Shown here in pieces: positions 25,640-37,530 of a stretch of 64,000 nucleotides of DNA. Below the pieces are notes generated by a model. It was not told where the DNA came from, did no database searches, and worked only from the letters and a program-made list of their open reading frames with translations. This DNA comes from Okapia johnstoni (Eukaryota > Chordata > Mammalia > Artiodactyla > Giraffidae). Every line of letters starts with the position of its first letter. Position 1 is the first letter of the stretch. The stretch lies in NCBI GenBank assembly GCA_024291935.2, contig JAGTYA010000024.1, forward strand, positions 2,666,001-2,730,000, written 5' to 3'. The position numbers and the translations under genes were made by a program.

Positions 25640-26270
25640 CTCACTCATGGATACTCCTATTCTGTAAGGCGAAGTGGAAGTAGCTGGTGGGCAGAAGCCC
25701 ACTTCCGGTGTTACTGCGGACCTTTCTAGCCGAGCAGGGGGCCCCGTCGCACCCTTGCCTGCCTCCTGCGCCCCGGGAGGACCCCTTGCCTGTGGGGGCC
25801 CTCCCTCGGCAAAGGTTCGATTTTCCATTCGTGGAGGCTGCGATCTCCGTCTGTCTTGTCCTTCCATCAATGGACTCGGCTGTCTCTTCTCGCTGTTTGG
25901 TAAAGTCCCCCTCCGCTCCGGCAGGGGGCGCCAGAGCGCGGGGGCTCGAAACCTGGGAGGCTCTCTGACACGAAAGTGACGTCACGACGCCGGAAATCCG
26001 CGTCCGCGCGGACTTGGGACGTGACGGGTAGGTCCGGTGGCTGGGAGCCGAGCGAGCAAGGCTAGTTTAGGCTGTGTTTAAGGGCATCGTTTCCACTCCG
26101 GATAGACTCGGAGGCTCAGATGAGAAAAGTGAGCTTCTAGAGGCAGGGATTTGTTCATATTCTAGCGAGAACCTCTCCCAGGATCAGCGCGCTTCCCACG
26201 CGACTCCTCGGAGCGGGGAGGCACGTCCTCGGGGTGGTTTGTTCCACCTGAGAAGTCCCTGAGGCAAGTG
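25640..26270. promoter_or_regulatory. Orphan CpG-island promoter-like segment
   Basis: CpG dinucleotides are dense here, in contrast to the AT-rich flanks. Promoter-type motifs cluster: CTTCCGG (ETS, 25702-25708), a consensus CRE TGACGTCA (25977-25984) and CCGGAAAT (ETS, 25990-25997). There is also a 12-bp palindrome GTCCGCGCGGAC (26002-26013). A + strand donor-like CGG|GTAGGT lies at 26027/26028. ETS plus CRE motifs in a CpG island are typical of broad housekeeping or bidirectional promoters. No coding exon was recognised on either side, so a non-coding RNA or an orphan island is likely. Direction is undetermined. Confidence 0.5.
25918..25931 (+). promoter_or_regulatory. CTCF-type binding motif
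   Basis: The 14-mer CCGGCAGGGGGCGC fits the CTCF core consensus at 13 of 14 positions by eye. It lies within the orphan CpG island, between two convergent genes, where an insulator or loop anchor would be plausible. Occupancy is not shown by sequence alone. Confidence 0.5.
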
Positions 26271-27123
26271 TCTCCGGAATACACCAATTGCACAGAGGGG
26301 GAAAACGAACCTAGAGAGAGACAGTGACTTGCAGGGTTGGGATGCCGGATTGAGCAGCTAAAATGCAGGACGCCCAGTTAAAGGTGAAGTTCAGATAAAC
26401 AGCAGTGTTAGTACATGGGTCATACGTTTACTGAAAAAGTAGCTGTCGTTTTTCTGAATTCAGCTTTAACTGGGTGTCCTATATTTTACAGGGTAATCCT
26501 ATTCTAAGGTCACCCAGCTGAGTGGAAGAGCAGAAAGCTATTGACATATCTTGTATGCCTCCCCACCTAAGGTTCACTAGTATGTGGACCCGCGCTCCTC
26601 CTGGGTTGTAACCCTGGAAGCCTGCAGGGCCCCTAGTCTTTTCCAGTTAGTGGTCTGCCCTTAGCGGGATCTAGGCTGCTGTTCAGGAGCTGAAGAGAAG
26701 GGCCTAGATATTTCCTGCCTCGAGGTTCAGGGATAAACCCCCGCCATCCCATCCTCCAAATTTAGTTTATTCAAAAGACACTAAGCACTTACTTGGTGTC
26801 CAGCACAGACTCAGGCTCCAGATGATATTGGCAAGTATGAAAAACATTCCTTCTCTTTGTGGAATTAACAGATTTAAAGGCAGACAAGAAGAAAAATGAA
26901 CAACGCACTGTGATCAACAGTTCTTTAATATAGGTAAATACAGAGCAGTGAAAGTGCAGAGATGCAATTCCCAGGAATAGAGTAAAAGAAAAGGGATATA
27001 TCCAAGCCGAGACTTGAAAGATTTGTTCAACTTATATGTTGGACATTCGTGTGTAGGGTAGTGTTTTAGGTGCTAGGAACATGGCAACAAAAATAAACAT
27101 ATCTATGCCCTTAAGAGCTTCAT

Positions 27124-28268
27124 TTCAGTTAAGTCACTCAGTCGTGTCCAACTCTTTGTGACCCCATGGACTGCAGCACGCCAGGCTTCTCTGTCCATCA
27201 CCAACTCCCAGAGCTTGCCAAACTCGTGTCCATCGAGTCGGTGATGCCATCCAACCATCTCATCCTCTGTCATCCCCTTCTATCTTCAGTCCTTCCCAGC
27301 ATCAGGGTCTTTTCCAATGAGTTGGTTCCTTGCATCAAGTGGCCAAAGTATTGGAGCTTCAGCTTCAGCATCGGTCCTTCCAATGAATATTCAGGACTGA
27401 TTTCCTTTAGGATAGACTGATTGGATCTCCTGGCAGTCCAAGGGATTCTCAAGAGTCTTCTCCAACACCACAGTTCAAAAGCATCAATTCTTCAGCGCTC
27501 AGCTTTCTTTATAGTCCAACTCTCACATCCATACATGACTACTGGAAAAACCATAGCTTTGACTAGATGGACCTTTGTTGGCAAAGTAATGTCTCAGCTT
27601 TTTAATATGCTGTCTAGGTTGGTCATAACTTTTCTTTCAAGGAGCAAGCATCTTTTAATTTCATGGCCGCAGTCACCATCTGCAGTGATTTTGGAGCGCC
27701 AAAAAATAAAGTCTGTTACTGTTTCCATTGTTTCCCCATCTATTTGCCATGAAGATGCCATGATCTTAGTTTTCTGAATGTTGAGTTTTAAGCCAGTTTT
27801 TTCACTCTCCTCTTTCATCAAGAGGCTCTTTAGTTCTTTGCTTTCTGCCCTAAGTGTGGTGTCATCTGCATATCTGAGGTTATTGATTATTTTCCCCTGC
27901 AGTCTTGATTTTCCAGCTTGTGCTTCATCCAGCATTTCTCATGATGTACTCTGCATATAAGTTAAATAAGCAGGTTGACAATATACAGCCTTGATGTACT
28001 CCTTTCCCAATTTGGAACCAGTCTGTTGTTCCATGTCCAGTTCTAACTGTTGCTTCTTGACCTGCATACAGATTTCTCAGGAGGCAGGTCAGGTGATCTG
28101 GTATTCCCATCTCTTTCAGAATTTTCCACAGTTTGTTGTGATCCACATAGTCAAAGGCTTTGGCATAGTCAATAAAGCAGAACTAGATGTTTTTCTGGCC
28201 CTCTCTTGCTTTTTTTGATTATCCAATAGATGTTGGCTGTTTGGTCTCTGGATCCTCTGCCTTTTTGA
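27124..28268 (-). mobile_element. BovB LINE, 3' part
   Basis: About 1.15 kb of antisense BovB. The 3' end is at the left, and the reverse-transcriptase region (NLRYADDTT near 27880; FQIGKGVHQGCILS near 28020) is broken into frames. It is 5'-truncated and inactive. Confidence 0.9.
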
Positions 28269-29674
28269 AATTTTAGAATTAAGAGCTTAAGTCTAATTAA
28301 ATGTATGTCAGATGATGAGTTATGGGGGGGTGGGAGGAGGTAAGGCTATGGAGGGGATCATGGTATGGTAGGATGGCAGTGGGAATGTTACAGTTTTAAC
28401 AATGGTCAGGAAGGCATCACTGAGAAGGTGGCATCTGAGCAAAAATCTGAAGGTGTGAAGGAGAGATATGATAGAGCTATTGGGGGTTATAAGGAAATGC
28501 ACCTGGCATGTTAGAGGAAGACAGAAAAATAATGAACTGCTTCCAATAGGATAGCTTTCTCAGGGATTTTCAGTGGCAACTTTTGACTGTTTCTTGCCTT
28601 AAATGTTACCTGTAGAATCTACTTTCTGTAAAATGTGACCACTACCCACCACCCACATAATTAGACGGGAAGGGTGCTTTGAATAGGGTGTACAGAAAAG
28701 GCCTTCCTGATGAGCTAAGATGGGAATGAGTCAGCCCTGGAGAGCTGGAAGAAATGCAGTTTAGGCAGAGGGAACAGCAAGGGCAAAGGCCTGGAAGCAG
28801 AAAAGAATTCCAGTAAACGTGAGGAACTGAAAAGAGGCCAAACAGGCCAGTGCTTGGTGAGAAAAGAGCAGCAGGAGATGAGTTTGGAAAGTGGTAGGAG
28901 ATCTCAGGCAATTTAACTTCTGTTGGGCCATCACAGTGGGAAGCCACCGAAGAGTTTTCAGCAGCAGATTGACAAGATTGGATTCATATTTCAAAAAAAT
29001 CCCTCTGACTGTTAGAAGCCTACGTCAAATAATTCTGCAGATTAAGTTTACACAGGCTTAGCTACTCATCCGCTAGGTGCCAGGAAGAGGGTTTAAAATG
29101 GAACAAAGGGTTCACTGGAAACTCCCGTCCTGTTGCCTTCTCTATGGTCCCTTTACAGCTAGAATGAGCTGGCGTGGGCAGGTGGGTTTCCTGAAGTGGG
29201 GGTGGAGGGGGTGGGTGACACCCAGAGAGTCACCATCTTCCTCCTGAGCAGGGGTGGACAGAGGTGACAACTTGTGTCTTTTGGACCCCCTGGCTGGACT
29301 TGCCTTAAACAGGCTGGGGGTGAAGGAAGTGAATGCTACCACCAGGTCTCCCTCTGCCCCTTTTGAATAAACTTTCATTTATCCTCTCAAAGGTCTTACC
29401 ATGCTTCTGCTCCAGAGGCATATAGGGCTCCCTACTGCCAGCAGAATTAAGTTCAGACTCCTTGCTTTGTTGTTCAGATTTGTAGGACTGAGCCCTTAAT
29501 CTGTGGGATCTGATTCTATCTTTAGGTAGGTAGTGTCAGAATTGAGTGGAGTTGTAGGACACCCAGCTGTTGTCAGAGAATTGGTGGTGTAGGGGGAAAA
29601 GACGCACACATTGTACCAGGCTTACCCAGGAAGGAGCTCAAGTGAGGATGTAAAAACAACTGCAATTCAGAATA

Positions 29675-29915
29675 TCTAGACCAGGCAAATCCACAGAGGT
29701 GGAAAATAGATAAGTGGGTACCAGGGTCTGGGGAAGGGAGAATGGGGAGTGAGTGCGAATAGATAACGCAGTTTCTTTTTGAGGTAATGGACATGTTCTA
29801 GAATTAGATAGTGGTGATGGTTGCACAAACCCTGTGAACGTACTAAAAACCACTGAATTCTACACTTTGAAAGGGTGAGTTTTAGGGAATCTGAATGATA
29901 TCTTTTTTAATTGCA
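29675..29915 (+). mobile_element. Old L1 3' end
   Basis: GGTACCAGGGTCTGGGGAAG, TAGTGGTGATGGTTGCACAA and CTACACTTTGAAAGGGTGAG occur in the order typical of an old L1 3' UTR. It is diverged. Confidence 0.6.
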
Positions 29916-30579
29916 AAAGAAAAATCTCTAGGACCACCCATTAACAGCTGGGAGAACTCTAAAATCTGAACTCCTTTGCTAAGCAGCTCACACACCCCAC
30001 GTGCATAGTTTTGTGACCTTACTAACAATATTAAGTCCTGATGAGAACTGCCAAACTGAGGAGCCGTGGGCCTCCGGGCCCGTGACACTGGATGCGGCAG
30101 TAGTCTATAGCCAACCATGTTCTAACAGTCACCACCTGAATAAGCAAAACCAGCCATGTATTGGTATTACTCTGATTGCCTTGCTGACCTGCAAGGAGAG
30201 GACGGGTAAGGGATCTCCTTAGAACCTTCCAGGTACCCACCTCTTTGCTCTTCATCTTTGGTAGGAACTCCCAAAAGCTGTGTCAAATATTCGATTGCCC
30301 CCACTTTAGGCCAGGACTTAAGCTGGGTACTCAGCCATGAGCTGCAGCTCCAGTGCTAGAGGGAGGCAACCCTGACCCCCACCCCAATCCCTGACAGCTC
30401 TGCCTTCCTCGTGATGCCAGCGTGGAAGCTCGGGAAGACGAGAGGTGAATCAGAGAAGCTGGGCGCCAGTAGGGGAGGCCCACACTGCAGCGTAAGGTTA
30501 TCATTGTAGGATGGGGAAGTCTCAGCCCTGGGCTAACCCAGGCTGCTTTGTGAACTGAACTGCCGATTGCACTGGAGTA

Positions 30580-30923
30580 TTAAAAAACCTAAATATTTTA
30601 TTTGCTTCATATTTACAAAGGTGAGAAGGAGACCAAGGGAGACCCCCAAGAACACCCCCACACCTGGCTGACCAGGCCCCTTGCACTGCAGAGGAGGCAG
30701 ACACAGCTGGAAGGGACAGGATTTATGTTGCATACTTGGACTACAGCAAGTGTAAGACTGGTCCTATTTACAGGGCAAAAACACTACAGGTGGAGAATGG
30801 GGGGCGGCAGAGTGAGCACCAGAGTCCTGGCCAGAACGTGCTTCTGCTTGCCACTTTCCCCACCTCTCCCAGAGGCATCTCTGGGGCCCCGCTGGGGTTC
30901 TCCGGGGGGGGAACGGGGCCCGC
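30580..30923 (-). other. AZIN2: AZIN2 3' UTR (inferred extent)
   Basis: This lies between the AZIN2 stop codon and the canonical AATAAA. A 3' UTR of about 345 bases is inferred, short compared with that of the neighbouring TRIM62. The cleavage point is placed 10-20 bases past the signal by rule only. Confidence 0.6.
30597..30602 (-). terminator. AZIN2: AATAAA poly(A) signal, AZIN2
   Basis: A canonical AATAAA on the - strand lies about 320 bases after the AZIN2 stop codon. It is the best candidate for the end of this gene. Confidence 0.65.
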
Positions 30924-31062
30924 TCACATGATGCTCGCCGGGGTGAAGACGGGGCCCAGGCATAAGGTGTCCGTGATCTCCCAGCCACAGGACAGCGGCT
31001 TGCATGTGCTCTCGGCGTCCTCGTCCTGTTCTGCAGGCAGCAGCTGCCCTTGCAGGGCTTCC
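30924..31062 (-). CDS. AZIN2: AZIN2 last coding exon (C-terminus)
   Basis: This exon encodes the last 45 residues of antizyme inhibitor 2 and a TGA stop (30924-30926). It starts after a CCCTTGCAG acceptor with one base that completes the Trp codon (TG|G) begun in the exon at 34154. The ending CGWEITDTLCLGPVFTPASIM-type tail matches AZIN2 and not the PEST-like destabilising tail of ornithine decarboxylase, which separates the paralogs. AZIN2 binds antizymes, which releases ornithine decarboxylase and raises polyamine synthesis and uptake. It has no decarboxylase activity of its own. The overlapping long frames on both strands here are GC-driven shadows. Confidence 0.93.
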
Positions 31063-34000
31063 CTGCAAGGGAGAGGGGGTCTTTGGAGGCAGCTGGCACG
31101 GGGCCCATGGGCCAAGGACTCCCCATGGCTCCTGCACTGGAAGACCTGGTGTCACTGGGGCCCCAGCACCCAGGGGCAGGGGGAGGCCTGCTGCCCCCTC
31201 TTCCCCCACTGCTGTCTTCTCCCCAGAGCCTAACCCACAAGGGAAAGGAACCCACATTCACTGATGTGCCCATTATTGTGCCAGGCACTTCACTTACAGT
31301 CTAATTGTATCCTCCCAAAACCCTGTGAGGGTGACTTTATCGTCCCCATTTTACTCCAAGCAAACCGACTTAGAAGTTAACTGCCCAAGGTCACATCCCT
31401 AGAAGGATGTAGAACTAGGACTCAACCCAACACTCACTTCAAAGCCCACATTCTTCATACCCCAAGCTTGGTACTTAAAAAATAAAAATCTGCCCTTCCC
31501 TCAAAAATCCGACAAACTGTTTCTCCTGCATCCTCACGTTAATAAGCGGCTCCTGGTCTTGCCACGAGTTGGAGATCTTGTTCCCACACCCAGTGGATCC
31601 CTGCTGAGCCCCAATCCTGAGCATCCCCAAAGGCACCCACTTCTCTCCATTCCCACTGACACCACCATCTCTAGCCAGGAAAGCACAGTCTCCCAGACAA
31701 GTCCGACCCAGGTTCATCTTTCCAAAAACCAAATCCCTTCTGAGTTGCCAGCAGTTTCCCTCCACTCTCAGGCCACACAACATCTGGCCCCTGCCCGCCT
31801 CTCCCACCACGCACAATGGTGCAGCCATGTTTGGGCTCGGATCCCATCCCAGGCACAGCCTGTGCACATCCAGTCTCTGCCTGCATCATCAACCCTTAGT
31901 CGAGTCCGACAGCACAGTGTACTTCTTGATAACAATGAGTGTTCAATATCTGCTTCCCTGACAGTCCTCCAGCTACAGCGGGGCAGGGGATGTATCTGAG
32001 TTACTTATTGCCCAGTGCCCCTGACAGCAAGTAAACACACACTTGGTGGGGAAGGGTGGACGCTGGGTGGAGGATGGGGAAAGAGCACTGGGTTCAGTAT
32101 CAAGAGGTCGGGTTGGGGCAGCATGACAGCCTGTTCCTTACTTCTGCCAGGATCTGCTTCCCAGGACCCTCCCTCTTCCATCTACATCTTCCCTCCCCTC
32201 CTTTCTACTTCCAGCCTATTTCAGTCCCCCACCTGCAGGAAGGCCTCCCCCTTTGCCGATGTGTACAATTCAGCAAATCAGTAGTCGGGTGGGAGGTACT
32301 CTGGGCCAAGCGCCCTCTGTCTGAACCTCTGTTTCCTTATCTAAATGGGTTTTGAAAGATAAGTTTCATAGAATCCCTCACTGGCTCCCCAGTGCCTTCA
32401 AGATCAAGGCCAACTTGGGCCTCCGAGGTCCTTCTTGACCGAGTCTTCCCTTCATGCCACTGCAGCTAGACAGAGCCACTTAAAACTCTGGATGAGCTGG
32501 ACTCTGAAAACCCCCACCCCTCTCAGCCCAGGACACCCTCCTGTCAGCTTGCCTGGCCCTCCTGTGCCTGGCTAACTCCTCCCTCACCCACCAGGCGGTG
32601 CCTCCTCCCCAGCTCACTGGCCCACCCTCCCTCTTTAGTGACCTCTGCACTCTGCCCGTGTGTGTGTGTGTCCAAGCGTTGGTTCACCATGTTCTCAGAT
32701 GTTCTTTTACCCCCCAGGTTCCAGCACAGAGCCAGATTCTAAAGTAGGACATTCCCATGAGGCCCCTTTGATATGGGGAATTTTTTGACATGGCAATTTC
32801 AATAAACCAGAATTTTGTGTTTCTAGTAATGTGTGCATCTGACTCCATGCAACTTCATCCACCTGTGTTTGCTGGCGATGGAGCTGGGATGGGATAAGGA
32901 AGCCTGTGTGATTATTGGGTTTTCTATGTTTGGTGGTTTTTTGTGGGGTTTTTTTGGCCTTGTCAAAACACCCGTGATTTCAAAATGGCAGCATCAGCCT
33001 ATCCCATGCAGGGAGTAGAAGCGGCAGGTTTGTTGACTGGATAAACTATAGGTGACTCTGATTCCGAGCCCAGTCAGGCCTGCCATTTGGGACCACTGTT
33101 CCTGGGGTGGGGGTAGCTCAGGCACCCAGCATGTCCCTGGGGGCACAGGCTTCACTCACTCCCCAGGACCCGGCATAAAAGCCCCTCCAATGGCTCCTGC
33201 CCTCTGCAGCCGTCTCCCCGGCCCCATAAGGGGGGGCTCTTCACTGCTGACCAGCTGTGTGACCTCAAGCAAGTGACCTCTGTGTTAGCACCGATCCCAT
33301 AGTGTTCTGTGTTTGAGTAAAAGAAAATCATTATATGATGCCTAGTGTAGAGCCTGACAGAAAGGCCCAGGACTTTCTGTCAGTCTTGTCTTGCTGGATC
33401 CCAGGGCTGGCCTGGCGAGGGCATGCTCAGTGAGTAGCCACCAGACTGGTCAGCTCTGTCTACACCTGCCCTTGTCTTCCCTTCATCCACCCAGTAGCTA
33501 GAGTGGTCTTCCCTAAGATCCATATCGGACCATGTCACCCCCAGGCTTCCAATCAGTCCCCGCCGGCTGCTGCTGGAAGCTCTAAGCTAGCCTTCATGGC
33601 CCTTCCCATTTCCAGCCCTGCTTCCTCTCCATCCCCGACCAACCTCATGTTTTTTGAAGGCATGTTCACTCACAATACCTTCTAAAATCCAAATCAGACC
33701 ATGTCCCTCACCCCCATGGAAGGTCCCTCTTCCATGGGGGACCTTGGAACAGAACCCCCTTCCTGCCCTTCCAGCCACTTAACTCCTGCCAGGCTTTGAC
33801 TTCATCCTTCTTTCCTTAGGGAGGTAGATCTGGGCCTCAGGGAGGTGGGGGTGGGAATCTAAGCCAGGCTTTGGAGCCTGGCCACCCCCCACCCCGCAGC
33901 ACTGTATTCTCAGGCTCACCTGTCTGCTTCTGTGTCCCTCCAGAGCTCTGATCTCCCCACGGGAAACTTGGTCTCATTAAAGGCCACAGCCAGGTGCCCA

Positions 34001-34153
34001 GCACAAGCCTCACTTGAAATCAGTAGCCAAGGATTACTTGTCCCATTGGATTACACAGGGGCAGGGCCCCAAACCTGGGGCTCCCCATGTGGCTTCAGTC
34101 CAGCCTTCCCCCTTCTCCAATCCCCACTCCATTTCCCAGCAGGGCCCCCTTAC
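31063..34153 (-). other. AZIN2: AZIN2 intron
   Basis: The intron is bounded by GTAAGG (next to 34154) and TTGCAG (next to 31062). It contains unique sequence, an old MIR-like piece near 31270-31450 and a short (GT)n at about 32658-32670. No coding exon was recognised in it. Confidence 0.8.
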
Positions 34154-34368
34154 CAGGCCACCCGGGACATGGCGTAGGTGATGCGGCAGGTCTGGGCACC
34201 CCTGAGGAGGGAACCCATGCCCACGGTGTAGGCGCCCATGTTCTCAAAGACCAGCCAGTCCCCTATGTGTAGTTGTGGCAGCCACAGGCCCTCAGCTACG
34301 CAGTCACAGCCATTGGCCACTGGGCCCCACAGGCTGCTGCTGTACAGGGGCTGTTCCGTGGATAGTTT
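34154..34368 (-). CDS. AZIN2: AZIN2 coding exon (active-site Cys region)
   Basis: This exon encodes 71 codons plus TG of a split Trp codon, beginning KLSTEQPLYSSSLWG after a CCCACAG acceptor in phase 0 and ending at GCCTG|GTAAGG. It covers the C-terminal beta-domain of the decarboxylase fold. HIGDWLVFENMGAYTVGMG matches the family's highly conserved HVGDW...NMGAYTV segment. The motif that is GPTCDG in active ornithine decarboxylase (Cys360, Asp361) reads GPVANG here, so the catalytic Cys is Ala and the adjacent Asp is Asn. Human AZIN2, as I remember it, keeps the Asp (GPAVDG). The change fits a non-catalytic antizyme-binding protein. Confidence 0.95.
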
Positions 34369-34554
34369 CTGTGGGAGAGAGGGACAGTCAGCTTTCCCTG
34401 GCATACGTGCACAGTCTGAGCGCTCCCTCCTTCCAAAGCCTGCAAGGCTCCCAGAGCAAACAGGATCAAGACTGGCTGGGCCTCCTAGCCTGCATTTAAG
34501 GCCCTTCCACTTCTCTGCATTCACTGCCTCCTACACTCAGAAGGCACAGTGCCT

Positions 34555-34700
34555 GATCTTAAATGCAGGCTCCAATACTTGCTAGCTGTGTGACCCTGGG
34601 CAAGATACTTAATCCATCAGTTTTCTCATTTGTAAAACGGGAATAATAGCAGTTACCTACCTGCCAGGGTTAGTGAAAGGATACATGAGTATAAGAAGAG
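34555..34700 (+). repeat. MIR-like SINE fragment
   Basis: CTAGCTGTGTGACCCTGGGC, then TTTTCTCATTTGTAAAACGG and GAATAATAGCAGTTACCTAC is a well-kept MIR core in sense orientation. It lies in the AZIN2 intron. Confidence 0.75.
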
Positions 34701-37394
34701 TGTGTAGACCAGTGTCTGACACAGGCAAGGGCCCATTGAGTCAGCACCATCTTTATTAATTGGTGTTGCTGTCAGCTTCTGGCTTCAGTCTTCACTGGAG
34801 TATCTGCCACTTTGCAGACCCTGGGTGTTTCCCCACCTCTGCAGCCCTTCCCCCTCCCTCAAATCGAGACAGTCTCTGGGCCCAGCCCTGCGGCTCCTTC
34901 TATGCAGGCTGTCATGATCCCCTCCTTCCAGGCCTGGCCCAGTAACAGGAGCCAGAAGGACACCAGTGAGTTAGACCCTCGCTCAGGCTCCCGCGGCACT
35001 CAGTCTGGGGAGGAGGACCGGCCTCCCACAGACGGTCACAGGGTGACCTGGCAGAGGTCACAGAGGACCTCACAGAGTCAACAGAATTACTCCCATTTCA
35101 GAAAAACTGAGGAATTCTGAGAGGTTAAGTGACTTACCCAAAAACACAACTGACTTACCAAAGACACAACTAACAATGAGGTAAAATTTTTACTTTTTTC
35201 TTAAGTGACTTCCAAATCCAGAAAAAAATCTGTAGCACAGACCGTCTGAGAACAACCAAGATATCAGTGCCGTTTATCACAGTGTAGGGAATCTGCTAGG
35301 CAGGTTGTGACTGGAGTTGTGGAGTTGTGACTCCCCGGGTAAACCCTGCTTCTCTCCCCTCCCCCCCCAACCCCTGGCTCCCTAAGCCATCCATGCTATT
35401 CCCTGAGGTCTCAAACCTACCAGCTCCTAAAATTCCTTTAGAGCTCAGTTTCCTCCTGGAAGCCTTTACTGAGGCTCTGCAAGCTTTGCCTTCATAGCAT
35501 TTCCTATAATTTATAATTAGATATTTAAGAAGTGTATCTCCTCAGGCCTGTCTTCCTGTCGGACCATAAATTCGGTTGAGTCCAGAGATCACAACAGTCT
35601 TGTTTACCCCCATCTCTCCAAGCCTAGCAGTCTGGCATACAGTAGGTGCTTTTGTGAAGACTCCTTAAGTGAATGAATGAATAAATAAATGAATAGGGAA
35701 TACATCAGTGATGGGAAAGAGCAAAAAAGAAAAAGAAGGTACAAATAGAAGCTATCCAAGAGCCTAGGAGGAGGCAGCAGAGGAGACCAATGGAAGAAGG
35801 AGGAAAGGTGTTTTGGTACCTCAGCCAGGAGCAGGAAGAGCCACAGGTGCCATGAGCAGAAATAATACTCATGTGTGACAAGAAGATACTGCATAAGCCA
35901 TTAGTCTCATTAATAAAGACACGCACATGTTACTAAAATCAAACGTGAGAATTATCCTATACTCATTCATTCCTTCAACAGATACTTATTAAGCACCTAC
36001 TATGTGCCAGGTTCTGATCTAAGAGCCTGGGATGCAACAGTGAACACACACACAAAAAAAGTTCCTGTGCTCATGAACCTCACATGCTAGAAAAAGACAA
36101 ATCAATACATCCTTGTTCATACAACTTAACACTCTTGTTCACAAGCTTCTTATTAATGAGTAAAATTCATCTCAGTTGCTCTGAATTATTTCCCTTAGCT
36201 CCAATTGTTAAAAAACAATAAGCTGACTTTTAAAGACGTGTGAGGGGAAATGATATATAAATGTATCCATGAGGATCCTTAAGAAGTCCTTAAGAAACTA
36301 GGTTTCAAAGCTTCTTCCACAATAAAACGAAAAGGCACCCTTGAGTTATAATCAAATTTCTCTCACTTATTAGTGGTATAAATTTAAAATGGGTAGAAAG
36401 GAAATATTTTAAAATTTCACAGGAAATAAGGCAATTACCATTTAAAACCTTTTTTAAAAAAGGAAACCAAAAAGGGATCAGCAAAATAAATGTTCCTAAA
36501 GCATGTGGGGGCAGGCTTTTAAGTCTCAGTTCTGTTTTTGAGTCGGAAAACTGAGCGGAAATGGACAAGCACCTGTAAAAATACAAGAAGCCCAATCACC
36601 CCTCTGAGAGAGCAGGCAGAGGGTCCTACTTTACAAAGCTCACCCACCACTACTTCACATTTCATCTGGGAGGCAGTTTCAATTGCCATTTTACAGATGA
36701 GAAAACTCAGAAGAAGTGACCTGCTCCGGGTTCTGGAGGGAGTGAGTGGCACAGCTCCTGGGGGTCCCAGACAAGGGCCATCCTCGCTGCACCTGGATGG
36801 CAGCTTTCTTCAAAGAGGCCGATAGGAGAGCAGATCCACAGAAGAAACACAATGAAACACTTAAAATGGTACACGGCTCTGATGGAACCCCTAAATAATT
36901 CCGACTTTTAAAGCATACACAAGTTAACTCCTATCCTGCATAAAGTGTACAAAAATATTTTAAAAGGAAAAAAAAATGGGGTGAACAAGGGTGGCACATG
37001 AAAAGCAAAAAGAAGAAACATAACAAAAGCCTATGATCAAAATCTCACTTGTGAACATACAGGCAAAAACCCAAAATGAAACCCTAGCTAATCAAATCCA
37101 TACTCTTCTTCAAAAAATCACTTTCAATGGTCAGATGATTTAAATGGAAGGCAGGGACAATGAGCAAGGTGATCACTGGCTTCATCATAACATGGAAAAT
37201 ATACATCTAAAATCGAAATTTAATTTTCCCAATATATGTCAACATGGCATTCAATAGCCTATAGCACCCCTTCTTGATTAAAACTACAGACAAAATTAAA
37301 CACAATAAAGAGAAACTATTTAAATAAGGAGCCAACTCTAACTTAATGGAGATATACTAGAATGGCTTCATTTCAGAACTAGAAGCAACCTTAG

Positions 37395-37530
37395 TTATTA
37401 AAGTTAAGCCCCCTCACTTTCCAGATGAAGAAACTATAGAAACAGGGCCCAGAGAGGTTAAGTAACTTGCCTAATGTTACTCAGCTACTAGATGGCAGGG
37501 CCAAGAACCAGACCCATGTCTTCTGACTCC
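37395..37530 (-). repeat. MIR-like SINE fragment
   Basis: The antisense MIR core: CCAGATGAAGAAACT, then CCCAGAGAGGTTAAGTAACT and TACTCAGCTACTAGATGGCA. Confidence 0.7.

Larger units (their letters stand above)
20646..25640. other. Intergenic, repeat-poor to old-repeat stretch
   Basis: No gene is recognised. AT-rich sequence carries scattered old-repeat remnants, a short BovB or Bov-tA 3' end at 22041-22093 and a Bov-tA SINE at 24707-24905 with a 16-bp duplication. Open frames are short and have no recognisable domain. Confidence 0.55.
26271..30579. other. Intergenic, AZIN2 3' side
   Basis: No gene is recognised. It holds an antisense BovB 3' part (27124-28268), an old L1 3' end (29675-29915) and further ancient interspersed-repeat sequence around 28375-29010 whose family I cannot name. 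The AZIN2 transcript is expected to end near its left-most signal at 30597. Confidence 0.55.

Noticed and set aside
30736..31304. Several 80-170 residue frames around the AZIN2 terminal exon
   Set aside because: These are GC-rich overlapping frames. Only the - frame ending at 30924 matches AZIN2 and has proper splice borders.
32833..33018. 60-residue frame with hydrophobic residues in the AZIN2 intron
   Set aside because: T-rich low-complexity sequence causes the hydrophobic look. There are no splice sites or family similarity.
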